Shown in pieces: positions 26,792-36,025 of a stretch of DNA of 64,000 bases. The notes under the pieces were generated by a model. It did not search any database, was not told where the DNA came from, and worked only from the letters and a program-made list of their open reading frames with translations. The first letter of the stretch is position 1. Every line of letters starts with the position of its first letter. This DNA is from JAPLST01 sp964397565 (GTDB lineage: Bacteria; Auribacterota; UBA3054; JAPLST01): the NCBI GenBank assembly GCA_964397565.1, contig CAYNJC010000019.1, forward strand, positions 17,252-81,251, in the 5' to 3' direction. The position numbers were made by a program, and so were the translations under genes.

Positions 26792-26825
26792 ACCCTGAAC
26801 CCTGAACCCTGAACCCTGAACCCTG
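26773..26825. repeat. CCCTGAA heptamer array, about 7.5 units
   Basis: A partial unit is followed by six perfect 7-bp units (26779-26820) and CCCTG. It provides the last codons and stop of the UvrC-like gene and lies 5 nt before the ispH ATG. The reverse-complement motif occurs at 16440-16455. Confidence 0.95.
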
Positions 26826-26829
26826 CATC

Positions 26830-27690
26830 ATGACCGTCCTGCTTGCCCACCATGCCGGTTTTTGCTGGGGCGTCCGGCGCGTCGTCCAGTTGGCGGAAGA
26901 TCAAGCGCGCACCCACACCCGGCCGGTTTACACGTTCGGCCCGCTGATTCACAGCAACGCCGTGATCGAGCGCTTGACTCAGCATGGCATCCGCGTTATT
27001 CCACCGGATGCCGATGATGCCGCCCTCGCACGGCTCGAACCGGACGCGCTCATCATCATTCGCGCCCACGGCGTGCCGCCGCACGCCACCGCGCGGTTGC
27101 AGCAGGCCGGTTTTGCGCTGGTCAACGGCACCTGCCCGCACGTCGAGAAAATCCAGCGCCTGATTGCCGATGCGCACCAAGCCGGCCGCACCGTGTTTAT
27201 TTTGGGCGATGCCAAACACGCCGAGGTGATCGGTTTACTGGGCTTCTGCAATGAGCGTGGTCATGTCTTGCACAGCGCCGCGGCGGACCTGCCGAACCTG
27301 CCACCGACGGCGCCTATTACGGTCGTGGCCCAATCCACACTGGATGCCACCACCTTCACCGCGTTGGTCGGCGCCATCACCGCTTACTTCATCAATGTCA
27401 TCGTCGAGGACACGCGCTGCAACGCCACCTCGCGCACGCAAGCCGAAGCGCGCGAGCTGTGTGCGCGCGTCGCCGCCATGGTCGTCATCGGCGACCGGCA
27501 TAGCGCCAACACGAATCGGCTCGAACAGATTTGCCGTGAATGCGGCGCGCGCACATTCCACGTCGAGAACGCCGACGACCTGCTGCCGGGCGATTTTGCC
27601 GGCTGCGCCACGGTTGGCGTCACCGCCGGCTCCTCCACACCGGATTGGCTGATCGCCGCCGTCATCACCCGCCTGGAATCCTTCAGATGA
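26830..27690 (+). CDS. ispH: 4-hydroxy-3-methylbut-2-enyl diphosphate reductase
   Basis: A 286-residue [4Fe-4S] enzyme that makes IPP and DMAPP in the last step of the MEP isoprenoid pathway. The three cluster Cys are Cys12 (GFCWGV), Cys102 (NGTCPHV) and Cys197 (DTRCNATSRTQ). Other marks are GPLIHSN, RAHGVPP, GDRHSANTNRL and VGVTAGSSTPDWLI. It is preceded by the heptamer array and lacks a clear ribosome site. Its stop overlaps the next ATG (ATGA), so it is coupled to psd. Confidence 0.93.
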   Translation: MTVLLAHHAGFCWGVRRVVQLAEDQARTHTRPVYTFGPLIHSNAVIERLTQHGIRVIPPDADDAALARLEPDALIIIRAHGVPPHATARLQQAGFALVNGTCPHVEKIQRLIADAHQAGRTVFILGDAKHAEVIGLLGFCNERGHVLHSAAADLPNLPPTAPITVVAQSTLDATTFTALVGAITAYFINVIVEDTRCNATSRTQAEARELCARVAAMVVIGDRHSANTNRLEQICRECGARTFHVENADDLLPGDFAGCATVGVTAGSSTPDWLIAAVITRLESFR

Positions 27691-28448
27691 GCCGCGCCAC
27701 GTTTTCAGGCACGTGTGTCAACGCCCTCGCGCGGCTGGAGCGGCCGCGCTGGTTGGTGCGGCTGCTGATCCGCGGTTTCGCCCGGCTTTACCGCATCAAT
27801 ACTGGCGAGGCGGCCCAACCACTCGACCAGTATGCCTCCTTGATGCAGTTCTTCACCCGCGCCCTCACACCGGGCGCGCGTGCATGCGATCAGGATCCGA
27901 CTGCAATTGTGGCGCCCGTCGACGGTCGGATTGTTGCCTGTGGCTATGCGTGCGATAGTGAACTTGTCTTGGTGAAGGGGCATCCGGCGACGCTGGCCGA
28001 TGTGTTCGGCCCGCTCGCAGATGCGTTTCGCGGCGGCGCATTCATCGGCATCTATCTTTCCCCCGCCGATTGTCATCGCCTGTACACGCCGTGTGCCGGA
28101 CGGGTTGTGCGTACATGGCGGATGGGCTCGACGCTGCGGCCGGTCTATCCCGCCGCGTTGCAACGCCGGCCCGATACGCCCGTGCGCAACCAGCGCATCA
28201 TCACCGAGTTGACACACCCGCAGGGGCGCGTACTGTTCGCCGCGATCGGCGCATTGAATGTCGGCCGGATCGTGCTGACGCACGCCGGCACGCAGGAGTG
28301 GCAGTATGGAAAAGGCGACGAGTTCGGCCGCTTTGAATTCGGCTCGATGGTCTTGTTGCTGTTTGCGCGCGACGTGGTCACGCTGCGCACCGACCTGGCC
28401 GGCGGCGCGCTGGTCCGCATCGGCGAGCGCCTTGGCACATGGCGTTAG
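27687..28448 (+). CDS. psd: phosphatidylserine decarboxylase proenzyme
   Basis: A 253-residue membrane-associated pyruvoyl enzyme that makes phosphatidylethanolamine. Conserved segments are FFTRAL, the active-site APVDGRI, SPADCHRLYTPCAGRV (catalytic His) and the self-cleavage region GRFEFGSMVLLLF, where the Gly-Ser bond is cut to make the pyruvoyl group. The usual FGST is FGSM here. Coupled to ispH by a 4-bp overlap; both feed membrane lipid or isoprenoid synthesis. Confidence 0.9.
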   Translation: MSRATFSGTCVNALARLERPRWLVRLLIRGFARLYRINTGEAAQPLDQYASLMQFFTRALTPGARACDQDPTAIVAPVDGRIVACGYACDSELVLVKGHPATLADVFGPLADAFRGGAFIGIYLSPADCHRLYTPCAGRVVRTWRMGSTLRPVYPAALQRRPDTPVRNQRIITELTHPQGRVLFAAIGALNVGRIVLTHAGTQEWQYGKGDEFGRFEFGSMVLLLFARDVVTLRTDLAGGALVRIGERLGTWR

Positions 28449-28451
28449 TAC

Positions 28452-28470
28452 TTCTTTCGCTCTGAAAGAA
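28452..28470. terminator. weak hairpin between convergent operons
   Basis: TTCTTTC/GAAAGAA, a 7-bp stem with a 5-nt loop, lies exactly between the stops of psd and the exported 241-residue gene. There is no T tract, so terminator function is only possible. Confidence 0.3.
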
Positions 28471-28472
28471 TC

Positions 28473-29198
28473 TTAGAACACGTTTGGATTGTTGGTCGTG
28501 CTGCGGTCGAAATACTTGAAATTGTTGGTGCGCCAGTCAAAGGCCCACACGTTCGTGCCATCCACCGGCAGCGGATCGAGCAGCACTGGCGGTGGCACAA
28601 AGCCGTTGCTGATCACGTAGGCTTCCGTATAGTCATACCCGACCGGCAGTGCATGGATAAACGTACCCAGCCGGCGGAACAGGTGCGCGGGCGTCTGCAA
28701 CACGGCATTCGTGCCAAAGCGGGCATAGACCACGATCCGCAAGTGCGGCAGCGGCAGGCTTTTGATCTCGCTCGACAAAACCATCCCATACATCGTGCGC
28801 TTGCGCGTCCGATTGATGACGGCATCCACGACGGTCAGGTTCGTGCGCGTCAAGGTGCAGTCAAACGGCGCAAAGCCGGTCTTGGTGTAGGATCCGGTCA
28901 GAGTGTCCAGATCGAGCGCGTGCACTTCCATCTGGGCATCCGGCCAGAGCAGCCGGATGTTTTTCTTGCCTGCCCGCCAGTGCCACTGGCCCGGGATGGG
29001 ATGGGCATCCGCCGTACGCCCGTGTTTGGTCACGATGTTGTAGTTGCTCAGCATCAGCGTGGCATTGGTAAAGGCGCCGCCGGTAAAATCAAACACGGCG
29101 ACAAAATCGTTCTTTTTCAAGGCCGACGCAGCCAGCGGCATCAGCGCTACCAGCCCACATAGCACGGCAGCCCGTGCAATACCTGTACATTTGTTCAT
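28473..29198 (-). CDS. exported hypothetical protein, last gene of the bamA operon
   Basis: 241 residues with a signal peptide (about 1-27, ending AASA) and no recognised family. The body is beta-rich with paired Trp and aromatic residues (PGQWHWRAGKKNIRLLW), and the Pro-rich end names no motif. The start is supported by AGGAGAC 5 nt upstream. Its ATG overlaps the stop of the preceding lipoprotein gene (ATGA). Co-transcription with bamA suggests an envelope role; nothing more can be said from sequence. Confidence 0.7.
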   Translation of the reverse strand: MNKCTGIARAAVLCGLVALMPLAASALKKNDFVAVFDFTGGAFTNATLMLSNYNIVTKHGRTADAHPIPGQWHWRAGKKNIRLLWPDAQMEVHALDLDTLTGSYTKTGFAPFDCTLTRTNLTVVDAVINRTRKRTMYGMVLSSEIKSLPLPHLRIVVYARFGTNAVLQTPAHLFRRLGTFIHALPVGYDYTEAYVISNGFVPPPVLLDPLPVDGTNVWAFDWRTNNFKYFDRSTTNNPNVF

Positions 29199-29860
29199 TT
29201 TGTCTCCTGCGGTTGGACTAGTGCTTTGGCCGAGCGGTCCGGCAAGGTCACGATCATGTCGCGAAACAACTCGTTGTAGCGATTCATGATCTCGCGCCCC
29301 CACATATATTCGTTGTCAAACATCGACATAAAACTCATGCCCAGCAAGGTGCGCGAGCGGCCTTCCTCCGATTGCCAGACCGTGGCGCCCGTGGCGGCAT
29401 CCACCAGCACCAGTTTCACGCGCACGGCATTCCGGCCGTAGACCACGCCGTACGTGTGGTCTTGCTCAATCACATAGCCGAAGGCCAGCAGATCCACGTC
29501 CAGCGCGGCGCGCAGCTTGTGGTACTGCGCCGGATCAATCACCGACCGCGGCAGGCTGGCCAGCCGCGCATCGGTCTCGTCCAGGGTTTGCAGTGCGTAC
29601 CGCCGGTAGGCCGCCATGGTGCCGAAGAACGCCTGGCGCGCATACTGGGTCGCGCTCGGATAGTCGGTTCGGTTCTCAAACGGCAACACCGCCATCGAGC
29701 GGTACTGCCCCCGCACCGCCAGCTGGACATGATCGCTTTGGAAGTCCGCCGCGTCATTGACATTCTCGCTGGTGATCATCGCGCAGCCGGCTAGCAGCAC
29801 GCCCGTCATACTCAGCGCACTCAGCCACCGCCCGCGCGGATTGTTGTGTTCTGCCTGCAT
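29195..29860 (-). CDS. outer-envelope lipoprotein downstream of bamA
   Basis: 221 residues with lipobox LLAG-C at residues 22-26. The body has MAVLPFENRTDYPSA, then VDLLAFGYVIEQ and VKLVLVDAATGATVWQSEEG. This pattern is shared by GNA1162/CsgG-like and other curli-fold lipoproteins: a 'VLPF-N' strand first and a 'D-TG--W' strand later. It overlaps bamA by one base (TAATG) and is translationally coupled. An accessory of the Bam machine or a stand-alone lipoprotein are both possible. Confidence 0.7.
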   Translation of the reverse strand: MQAEHNNPRGRWLSALSMTGVLLAGCAMITSENVNDAADFQSDHVQLAVRGQYRSMAVLPFENRTDYPSATQYARQAFFGTMAAYRRYALQTLDETDARLASLPRSVIDPAQYHKLRAALDVDLLAFGYVIEQDHTYGVVYGRNAVRVKLVLVDAATGATVWQSEEGRSRTLLGMSFMSMFDNEYMWGREIMNRYNELFRDMIVTLPDRSAKALVQPQETK

Positions 29861-32469
29861 TAGAAGGATGCTCCGGCGTTGAAGGAGAAGCCGTCAAACG
29901 GCTTCCAATCTTGTGACTCACTGTCACGAATAAACGGGATGCCATAGTCAAAGCGCAGCGGCCCGATCGGCAAATTCACGCGCAGGCCCATGCCGCCGCT
30001 CAAGTTGATCTCGCCGAAATTGTCGCGCGTTTCATTGTAGGCATACCAATTGCCGTTCCCGTCAATCGTGCCGAGCGTGTATTTGCGGGACTTGTACCAG
30101 ACATTGCCGACGTCCATGAAGACCGCGCCGCGCACACTGAATTTCTCACTGTACTCGTAGATCGGAAAGGTGTATTCCACGGAACCGAACAGCTTGGAGG
30201 TGCCGCCCAGCGGATTCTGGCCCGTGAAATCCTTCGGGCCGACCATGCGATAGCCAAAGCCGCGCATCTCGTACGGGCCGCCCATGAAGAAGCGGTCGAA
30301 CATCGGCGTGTTCGGCGTCGCAAAGCCGACCGCACCGCGCACTTCCAGCACATGCGGCCCGCCAAAGAGATTGCCGACCCCCATGACCGTGTTGGGTTTG
30401 TGCTGAAACGTCTCAAACATCTTGAAATACTGCTCATGTTTGAGTTCACCCAACCCATAAAACGTGCTGCCCATGCCGGCCTTGCCCGTTAGTTTTGATT
30501 CGCCGCCGCGCGTGGGCAGGAGGATGCTGTCGCGCGTGTCACGCGTGAAGGTCAGCACCGGCGCAAACTGCACATAGGTGCCGGCGTCTTCTTCCAGATA
30601 CTTGTCCTTGGTGGCATAGGCCCAGCCGGGATAGATCGTGCGCAGCCGGCCGGTCTTGGGATTCACCCACTGGATCAGGCGCGCATCGCTGTTCAGCACG
30701 CGATTGCCGTAATCGAGCGTGTCACCCACATCCACTTTGATGATCTCGCCAATCGCCGTCAAATCCGCGCGAATCGAACCAATGTACTTGCCCAGGTACG
30801 GCACCCAATCAAAGCTGACCGGCGTGCCCAGGCGCACATCGCCACCCAGGCGCTGAATGCGGTAGTCGCGCGCCAGAAAGTCCCAGTTGCGCGCAAACAA
30901 GTCAAAACCGGCTGACACTCTGTGGCCGTGAAACAAGCTCTCGTACAGAAAATACGGTTCCGTGAAACTAAAGACGAGGTCCTGGCGTTTGTTGCCGATC
31001 TCCGCGCGCAGCCGCACTTTCTGCCCGCCGCCCTGTGCGCCGCCAACAAACCAGTTCTTCCAGTTGAGCGCATCGAAATTCGACTGCGACACTTCCGCGA
31101 AACCGACAAAAGAATCCACCGAGGAATAGCCCGCGCCAAAGCCCAATTTGCCGGTGAACTTGTCGACCACGTCCACATACACATCCTTGGAATTCGGCAC
31201 ACTCTTGCTGATCACATCCCGCACGTCCACCTTGTCGAAATAATTCAGGTTCAACAAGCGTTGTTTGCTGGTCTCGAGCCGGTAGTAATTGTAGCGATCT
31301 CCCGGCATCACGTTCAGCTCGCGGCGGATGACCGTATCCCTTGTTTTCCGGCTGCCGGTTATGTAGACTATGCCGAAGTCGTAAATGCTACTCTCTTTGA
31401 CATCATAGTGCACATCCACCACTTTCTGCCCGGGCCGCGCTTTCGACGACATGATCGCTTTCGTGTTGACCATCGCATCGGCATAGCCATACGCGCGATA
31501 ATAATTGCGAATCGCGTCGGCATCGTTGTTCAGCGCTTGCGGCGAATACGTACCGCCTCGGTACAAACTTACCACATAAAAAAGATTGGTGGCCATGAAG
31601 CCTTTCATTTTGGTCTGGTGAATCACAATCCGCCCGACCGTGTAGGGCGGCCCCTCAATGATCCGCACCTGCACCGCCAAGCCGTCTTTTTCCTTGGTCG
31701 GCTCGACGGCGTACATTGCCTTCGCTTCGACATACCCCGCTTTTTGGTACAACTCCGTGATCCGGTACATGTCCTCCTTCAGGGTGTACTCATCAAACAC
31801 GCCCTTGCGCAGCAGTCCCATAAGGATCGGCAAGCGCGGCTTGGTTTCCATCACCCATTCAATCCGCGTCGCGTTGATGTTGGTGTTGCCGCTGACCGTC
31901 ACTTGCTTGACATACGACGGCATGCCTTCGCTGATGCTGAACACCACCGTCGCGCCGGCTGCATTCGTGCCCGCCTCGACCGCATAGGTGACCTTTGCGC
32001 GGGCATAGCCCTTGTTGGCGTACAATTCTTTAATGCGCTCGACATCATTTTTCAGCACGGACGGGTTGGCCGCCGTGCGCACCTTCGCCTTGATCGTCGC
32101 TTCAATCTTTGTCAGCTTAATGGCCTTGACGCCGTCGATCCGTAGCGTGCCGATCAGCGGCCGCTCGGAGATGTGATAGGTCAGCACGACTTTGCCGTCT
32201 TGCGGCTCTTGTTCGATATCCACCACCTCGAAGTCGCCGCGCTTCATCAGCGTCTCGCTGTCTTTCTTGGCCGTCTCCGGGTCGTAATATTCACCGACTT
32301 TGGTCTGCAACTGATCGCGAATCACTTTTTTTGCCACGCGATTGTTGCCCAAAATGATGATGTCGGCCACAAGATTGGACGTCACCTCGGCGCGCAGACG
32401 CCCGGTACCGACCATCACGAGCAGGCAGATGCTCAATCCTGCGGCACGTCGTGCGATTGCTGCTCCCAT
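29860..32469 (-). CDS. bamA: outer membrane protein assembly factor BamA (Omp85)
   Basis: 869 residues. A signal peptide (1-27) is followed by five POTRA-like repeats (about 32-345; e.g. ISERPLIGTLRIDG, GPPYTVGRIVI, VKESSIYDFGIVYITGS). The C-terminal 16-strand barrel contains the Omp85 signature GGPYEMRGFGYR and ends in a terminal Phe (FNAGASF). It inserts beta-barrel proteins into the outer membrane, which shows the cell is didermic. ATG 32469 has GGAG 9 nt upstream. Expression is from the promoter at 32611-32639 with a ~135-nt leader. Confidence 0.93.
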   Translation of the reverse strand: MGAAIARRAAGLSICLLVMVGTGRLRAEVTSNLVADIIILGNNRVAKKVIRDQLQTKVGEYYDPETAKKDSETLMKRGDFEVVDIEQEPQDGKVVLTYHISERPLIGTLRIDGVKAIKLTKIEATIKAKVRTAANPSVLKNDVERIKELYANKGYARAKVTYAVEAGTNAAGATVVFSISEGMPSYVKQVTVSGNTNINATRIEWVMETKPRLPILMGLLRKGVFDEYTLKEDMYRITELYQKAGYVEAKAMYAVEPTKEKDGLAVQVRIIEGPPYTVGRIVIHQTKMKGFMATNLFYVVSLYRGGTYSPQALNNDADAIRNYYRAYGYADAMVNTKAIMSSKARPGQKVVDVHYDVKESSIYDFGIVYITGSRKTRDTVIRRELNVMPGDRYNYYRLETSKQRLLNLNYFDKVDVRDVISKSVPNSKDVYVDVVDKFTGKLGFGAGYSSVDSFVGFAEVSQSNFDALNWKNWFVGGAQGGGQKVRLRAEIGNKRQDLVFSFTEPYFLYESLFHGHRVSAGFDLFARNWDFLARDYRIQRLGGDVRLGTPVSFDWVPYLGKYIGSIRADLTAIGEIIKVDVGDTLDYGNRVLNSDARLIQWVNPKTGRLRTIYPGWAYATKDKYLEEDAGTYVQFAPVLTFTRDTRDSILLPTRGGESKLTGKAGMGSTFYGLGELKHEQYFKMFETFQHKPNTVMGVGNLFGGPHVLEVRGAVGFATPNTPMFDRFFMGGPYEMRGFGYRMVGPKDFTGQNPLGGTSKLFGSVEYTFPIYEYSEKFSVRGAVFMDVGNVWYKSRKYTLGTIDGNGNWYAYNETRDNFGEINLSGGMGLRVNLPIGPLRFDYGIPFIRDSESQDWKPFDGFSFNAGASF

Positions 32470-32610
32470 AGCAAGTACTCCATCAACAAGTGACTGCGAC
32501 GCGGCTCTATGCCTGCGCGCAATATTAATACATTCATCAATAACTGTTGATGCCCGAATTACTGACCCACAAACCGCACTGTCAACTGCGCAAACGATTA
32601 GAGCTTGTCT

Positions 32611-32639
32611 ACTATAGCATTTTGTGCCTGCGATTGCAA
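32611..32639 (-). promoter_or_regulatory. bamA operon promoter
   Basis: Minus strand TTGCAA (32634-32639), a 17-nt spacer, TATAGT (32611-32616). Confidence 0.65.
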
Positions 32640-32798
32640 GTGCTCCACCCGTGTTTTTCGCCTTTCACCACCCGCTTCCATATCTTGGCTGCGCGCACCG
32701 CGTCTGCCACAATATCTTGACAAACGTTCCGCGAACATTGTGGACAACTGGTGAATTGTCGGTGGAATGCCACCGTTGAATTTGTGTTGAAAAACGCT

Positions 32799-33914
32799 CT
32801 ACAGCGCGCTCACAATCTCGAGATTCGCGCGCGGAACGGTCACCTGCCGGCCATCCGCCAGCGTAATCAGCGCTACGCGCACCAGCGAGCCGGTCTCGAT
32901 TTTGACCGCCTGCTCGGGCAGCGCGCACACCGTCCCGAGCGCGCCAAAATGCGGCCGGCGGATCAAACGCACGGGCGTGCCCACGCTCAATTCATGACTG
33001 ATGACACGCGGTGCCTGCGTCGTCTGCGCGCCCGGCGCAATCAGTTCCGGGCGAATGACACCGGCCCGAATCTGGGTGGCGCCGTTCATCGCCGCCATAC
33101 GCCCCGACAATGTCTGCAGGAGCTGGCACGTGCGCGCCGGCATCGCCAGTTCGCCAAAGCCCTCGGTCACCATCACACTGAACGGCATATCCTCATCGCC
33201 GGTCACTGCCACGCCAATGTCAAAACCAAGAAAGGTCATCAGTTCCGCATCAATGATGCTGGCACCTACTAGTCCGGCCAGCCGCAGCGTGGCTGCGGCC
33301 TGCAAGGCTGATGCCGCAATCCGCGCGTCGCACACGATGATCTTGCCCTGCATGGCCGGTGTCAGGTGCTCGGCCGTCAACACACACGCGCCGGTTTCCA
33401 CCCACTGAATCTGCCCGTGCTGCTCGCCACCTACCCCGAAAATTCCCTGGATCAGCGCGCCTTCCGCCTCCACCACGACACCCTCCTCCGGCAGTACTTC
33501 GACCACTGTACCGCTCAGATAGGCCGTGCACACAATCGGTTTCGGCTTGCCGCGCACACCCATGTTGCCGGACAAGGCCGAGATGTACTCAACCGTTCCA
33601 TCAATCGGACTGGCCACGCGATTGGTGAGCAATCCAAACAGCGTCTTGCGCTCGCACAGCACTTGCGCCTTGCGCACCGGCGCGCCCTCCTGCACCAGGC
33701 AATAATGCTTGACCTGGTCCGCCGGACAGCCCAATTGCGGCGCCGCTTTCACCACCGCCAGCGTCCCCGGCAAATCCACCTGCGCAATCACTGTGTCGGC
33801 CATCACCTGCGCGCCCAGCTCCGCCACGACCCGGCCCTTCACCGGCAATCGCCGCGCCTTGCGAATCACCACGTGATCGCTGACAATCAATCCTGGTGTA
33901 AATGCGGAGCCCAT
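32799..33914 (-). CDS. beta-rich partner of the GlmL/MutL-type ATPase
   Basis: 371 residues, no signal peptide. The N-terminal third has barrel-sandwich-like strands (ASPIDGTVEYISALSGNM, YLSGTVVEVLPEEGVVVE). The middle (KIIVCDARIAASALQAAATL, GASIIDAELMTFLGFDIGVAVTGDE) looks like a nucleotide-fold or ligand domain. The C-terminal ~70 residues (VGTPVRLIRRPHFGALGTVCALPEQ) resemble a KOW/SH3 barrel. I know no function for this combination. It is the last gene of the eight-gene operon, 9 nt after the ATPase gene, which implies the two proteins act together. Confidence 0.75.
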   Translation of the reverse strand: MGSAFTPGLIVSDHVVIRKARRLPVKGRVVAELGAQVMADTVIAQVDLPGTLAVVKAAPQLGCPADQVKHYCLVQEGAPVRKAQVLCERKTLFGLLTNRVASPIDGTVEYISALSGNMGVRGKPKPIVCTAYLSGTVVEVLPEEGVVVEAEGALIQGIFGVGGEQHGQIQWVETGACVLTAEHLTPAMQGKIIVCDARIAASALQAAATLRLAGLVGASIIDAELMTFLGFDIGVAVTGDEDMPFSVMVTEGFGELAMPARTCQLLQTLSGRMAAMNGATQIRAGVIRPELIAPGAQTTQAPRVISHELSVGTPVRLIRRPHFGALGTVCALPEQAVKIETGSLVRVALITLADGRQVTVPRANLEIVSAL

Positions 33915-33923
33915 GTGTGTCCG

Positions 33924-35738
33924 TTAGCTTGTCACCGTTTCGCCAGGCGCCAGCAACCCCATTCCTTGCGCATCCACACACCGGCGCAGCGCGTTGTCGG
34001 CCGCCTGCACACTGAACGGCAATGGCCGCCCGCGCCCGTCGAGAATCAAACCGACCGTGCCGCCCTGCGCCACAATCTCACGTTCCTTGCCGGCGCCCGC
34101 GCCCACATCGAATTTCCCGCTCGGCTGCAGCAGCACCCGCGCCGTCGTGCCCATCGCCAGCGGAATGCGCTGCAATTCGCCACACCGCAGACTGCGTTCG
34201 TCGCGCCGCCCGTCCGCATCCTCAATCGTTACGTGCAGCACGCGCGCCCCCGGCTTGGCCGTGCCCACCGGCGCGATGGCCGTGCCCAGCATCACCATGC
34301 AATCGTGGGCAAACACTTCGCGCGCCGCCGTCGGGCAGAGTTGCGACATCACGCCCAATTGCGGCATCATGAAAATGCTGTCGACCGCCAACTGCGTCAC
34401 GCCTTCGAGCTGAAACGCATCCAGCATCATCAGCGCGCTCTGGGCCCGATCCGGCGCGTGCGACAACACCCCGCCGCTGCCAATGCACAAATCCAGCTTC
34501 ATCAAATTCACCACGCTGATTTCGTCCATCACAAACGCGTCGCTGAAATCGCGTTGCTTCGACGTGCCGCGCAAATGCAGCGCCAGCTGGCGATGATGAA
34601 TCAACGACAAGCGCAACGCCTCGCGCGCCGCCGCCTGTTCAATGAACAATTCCTCACGCGTCTCCGGAATCGTCGTCGGCCGGATCATCTTGTTGCGCAA
34701 AATGTCGCGCAGCGTCGCGGCCTCAAACGGAAAGGGCAGCCAGCGCTGGATGTTCGCCACCCCGGCCTCCGCCATCACATTGCAGATGTTGTAACTCATC
34801 CCGTAATTGGCGCTGACCGTGCGATGAAATTGTCCGTCGAAAACGCTGAACACATCCGTCGTCGCGCCGCCAATATCGACCGCCAGCACGTTTTGCTTGC
34901 GCTCCGCCGCCACCTGCTGGATGATCACGCCCACCGCCGTCGGCGTCGGCATGATGTCGGCCGAGGTCATCTTCATCAGCTTGCCGTAGCCCGGCGCCTG
35001 CTGCATCACATGTTCGAGAAATAATTCATGAATCGCATGGCGGGCCTCGTGCACATCCTCGCGCGCCAGCTCCGGGCGCACATTCGCGACAAAACGCACG
35101 GCCGCCACACTCTCCAGCATATGCGTCACCACCTCGCGCGCGCCGGTGTTGCCGGCGAAAATGACCGGCAGGCGGAAGGTCTCGCCAAAGCGCGGCTGCG
35201 GCCGCGCCGCGCGGATAATCTCGGCCAGCATCTCCACGTGCCGGCGCGTCCCGCCATTGATCCCGCCCGCCATCAAGATCATATCCGGGCGGATGTGGCG
35301 CAAGCGCTCGACCCGCTCGTGGTCTTCGCGCGGATCATCAATCGAAATACTGTCAATCACAATCGCGCCCGCACCCAGCGCCGCGCGTTGCGCGCTTTGG
35401 GCCGAGATCGTCCCGATGATGCCCATCACCGCCATCTGCAGCCCCCCGCCCGCGCTGCTGGTCGAAAAATAGGCGTCCACGCCCGCCGCGCCGCGCCGCG
35501 GGCAGATCAGCTTCCCGCCCTCCAGCAGCGTGCGCCCGCTGATCTCCTCGAGTTCCTCAACCGCATTGCGCACGCCGACCGTCACATCATCAAACGGCGC
35601 TTCGACCGTCGTGGGCGCTTCGCCGCGCCCTGCCAAGCGATAGCCGTCCGGCGTGTGCTCGACCAAGATTGCCTTGGTGGTCGTGCTGCCGCAATCGGTC
35701 GCCAGCAGAACATCGTATTCAGGCGTGCGCGTCGGCAT
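33924..35738 (-). CDS. GlmL/MutL-type ASKHA ATPase
   Basis: 604 residues. It has two actin-like phosphate motifs: TDCGSTTTKA (14-23) and AVDIGGATTDVFSVFDG in the middle. GGLQMAVMG, ILMAGGINGG, FAGNTGAREVV and SADIMPTPTAVG are hallmarks of the glutamate-mutase L (MutL/GlmL) family. Classical GlmL reactivates adenosylcobalamin mutases, but no mutase or B12 gene is present here. Instead the gene is embedded among membrane proteins, so a different client is likely. It overlaps the upstream 93-residue gene by 20 nt. Confidence 0.85.
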   Translation of the reverse strand: MPTRTPEYDVLLATDCGSTTTKAILVEHTPDGYRLAGRGEAPTTVEAPFDDVTVGVRNAVEELEEISGRTLLEGGKLICPRRGAAGVDAYFSTSSAGGGLQMAVMGIIGTISAQSAQRAALGAGAIVIDSISIDDPREDHERVERLRHIRPDMILMAGGINGGTRRHVEMLAEIIRAARPQPRFGETFRLPVIFAGNTGAREVVTHMLESVAAVRFVANVRPELAREDVHEARHAIHELFLEHVMQQAPGYGKLMKMTSADIMPTPTAVGVIIQQVAAERKQNVLAVDIGGATTDVFSVFDGQFHRTVSANYGMSYNICNVMAEAGVANIQRWLPFPFEAATLRDILRNKMIRPTTIPETREELFIEQAAAREALRLSLIHHRQLALHLRGTSKQRDFSDAFVMDEISVVNLMKLDLCIGSGGVLSHAPDRAQSALMMLDAFQLEGVTQLAVDSIFMMPQLGVMSQLCPTAAREVFAHDCMVMLGTAIAPVGTAKPGARVLHVTIEDADGRRDERSLRCGELQRIPLAMGTTARVLLQPSGKFDVGAGAGKEREIVAQGGTVGLILDGRGRPLPFSVQAADNALRRCVDAQGMGLLAPGETVTS

Positions 35739-36000
35739 GTGCCAACTCCTCCATGCGCGCCTGCAATTGACGAATCGCCGCGCTGTCTTGCAGCAGCAGG
35801 CCGAGCTGATGCACCGGCCACGGAAAACCAGCGTTGATCAACGGCGCGCAGGCAATGCAGGTCTGCCCGGTCAGTAAGCCGATCGGCCGGTTGATTTCGA
35901 GCAAAAAGGCGACAATCGCGCCCAGCCCGTGCGTCACCGCCCAGCGTGCAATCCGCTCGATCAGCGCCGTGCGTTCAACGTCGCTCAACGTCGTTTGCAT
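35719..36000 (-). CDS. small Cys-containing protein of the MutL-DUF6754 operon
   Basis: 93 residues with a hydrophobic centre (GAIVAFLLEIN) followed by GLLTGQTCIACAP and an amphipathic C-terminal helix (LQDSAAIRQLQARMEELAHA). The CxxC could bind a metal. It is not recognised as a known family. Its 3' end overlaps the ATPase gene by 20 nt, strong evidence for joint expression. The start at 36000 leaves a 25-nt gap after the preceding membrane-protein gene. Confidence 0.65.
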   Translation of the reverse strand: MQTTLSDVERTALIERIARWAVTHGLGAIVAFLLEINRPIGLLTGQTCIACAPLINAGFPWPVHQLGLLLQDSAAIRQLQARMEELAHADAHA

Positions 36001-36025
36001 ATCGGTCCCATCCGTCGTATCTGTC

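Noticed and set aside
26773..26825. CCCTGAA array as telomere or origin iterons
   Set aside because: It sits between two co-directional genes, with no AT-rich region, DnaA boxes or partner arrays. A plain minisatellite explains it.
33366..35024. 552-codon forward frame opposite the MutL-type ATPase
   Set aside because: Arg/His-rich shadow of a GC-rich gene. The reverse strand carries two clear ATPase motifs.
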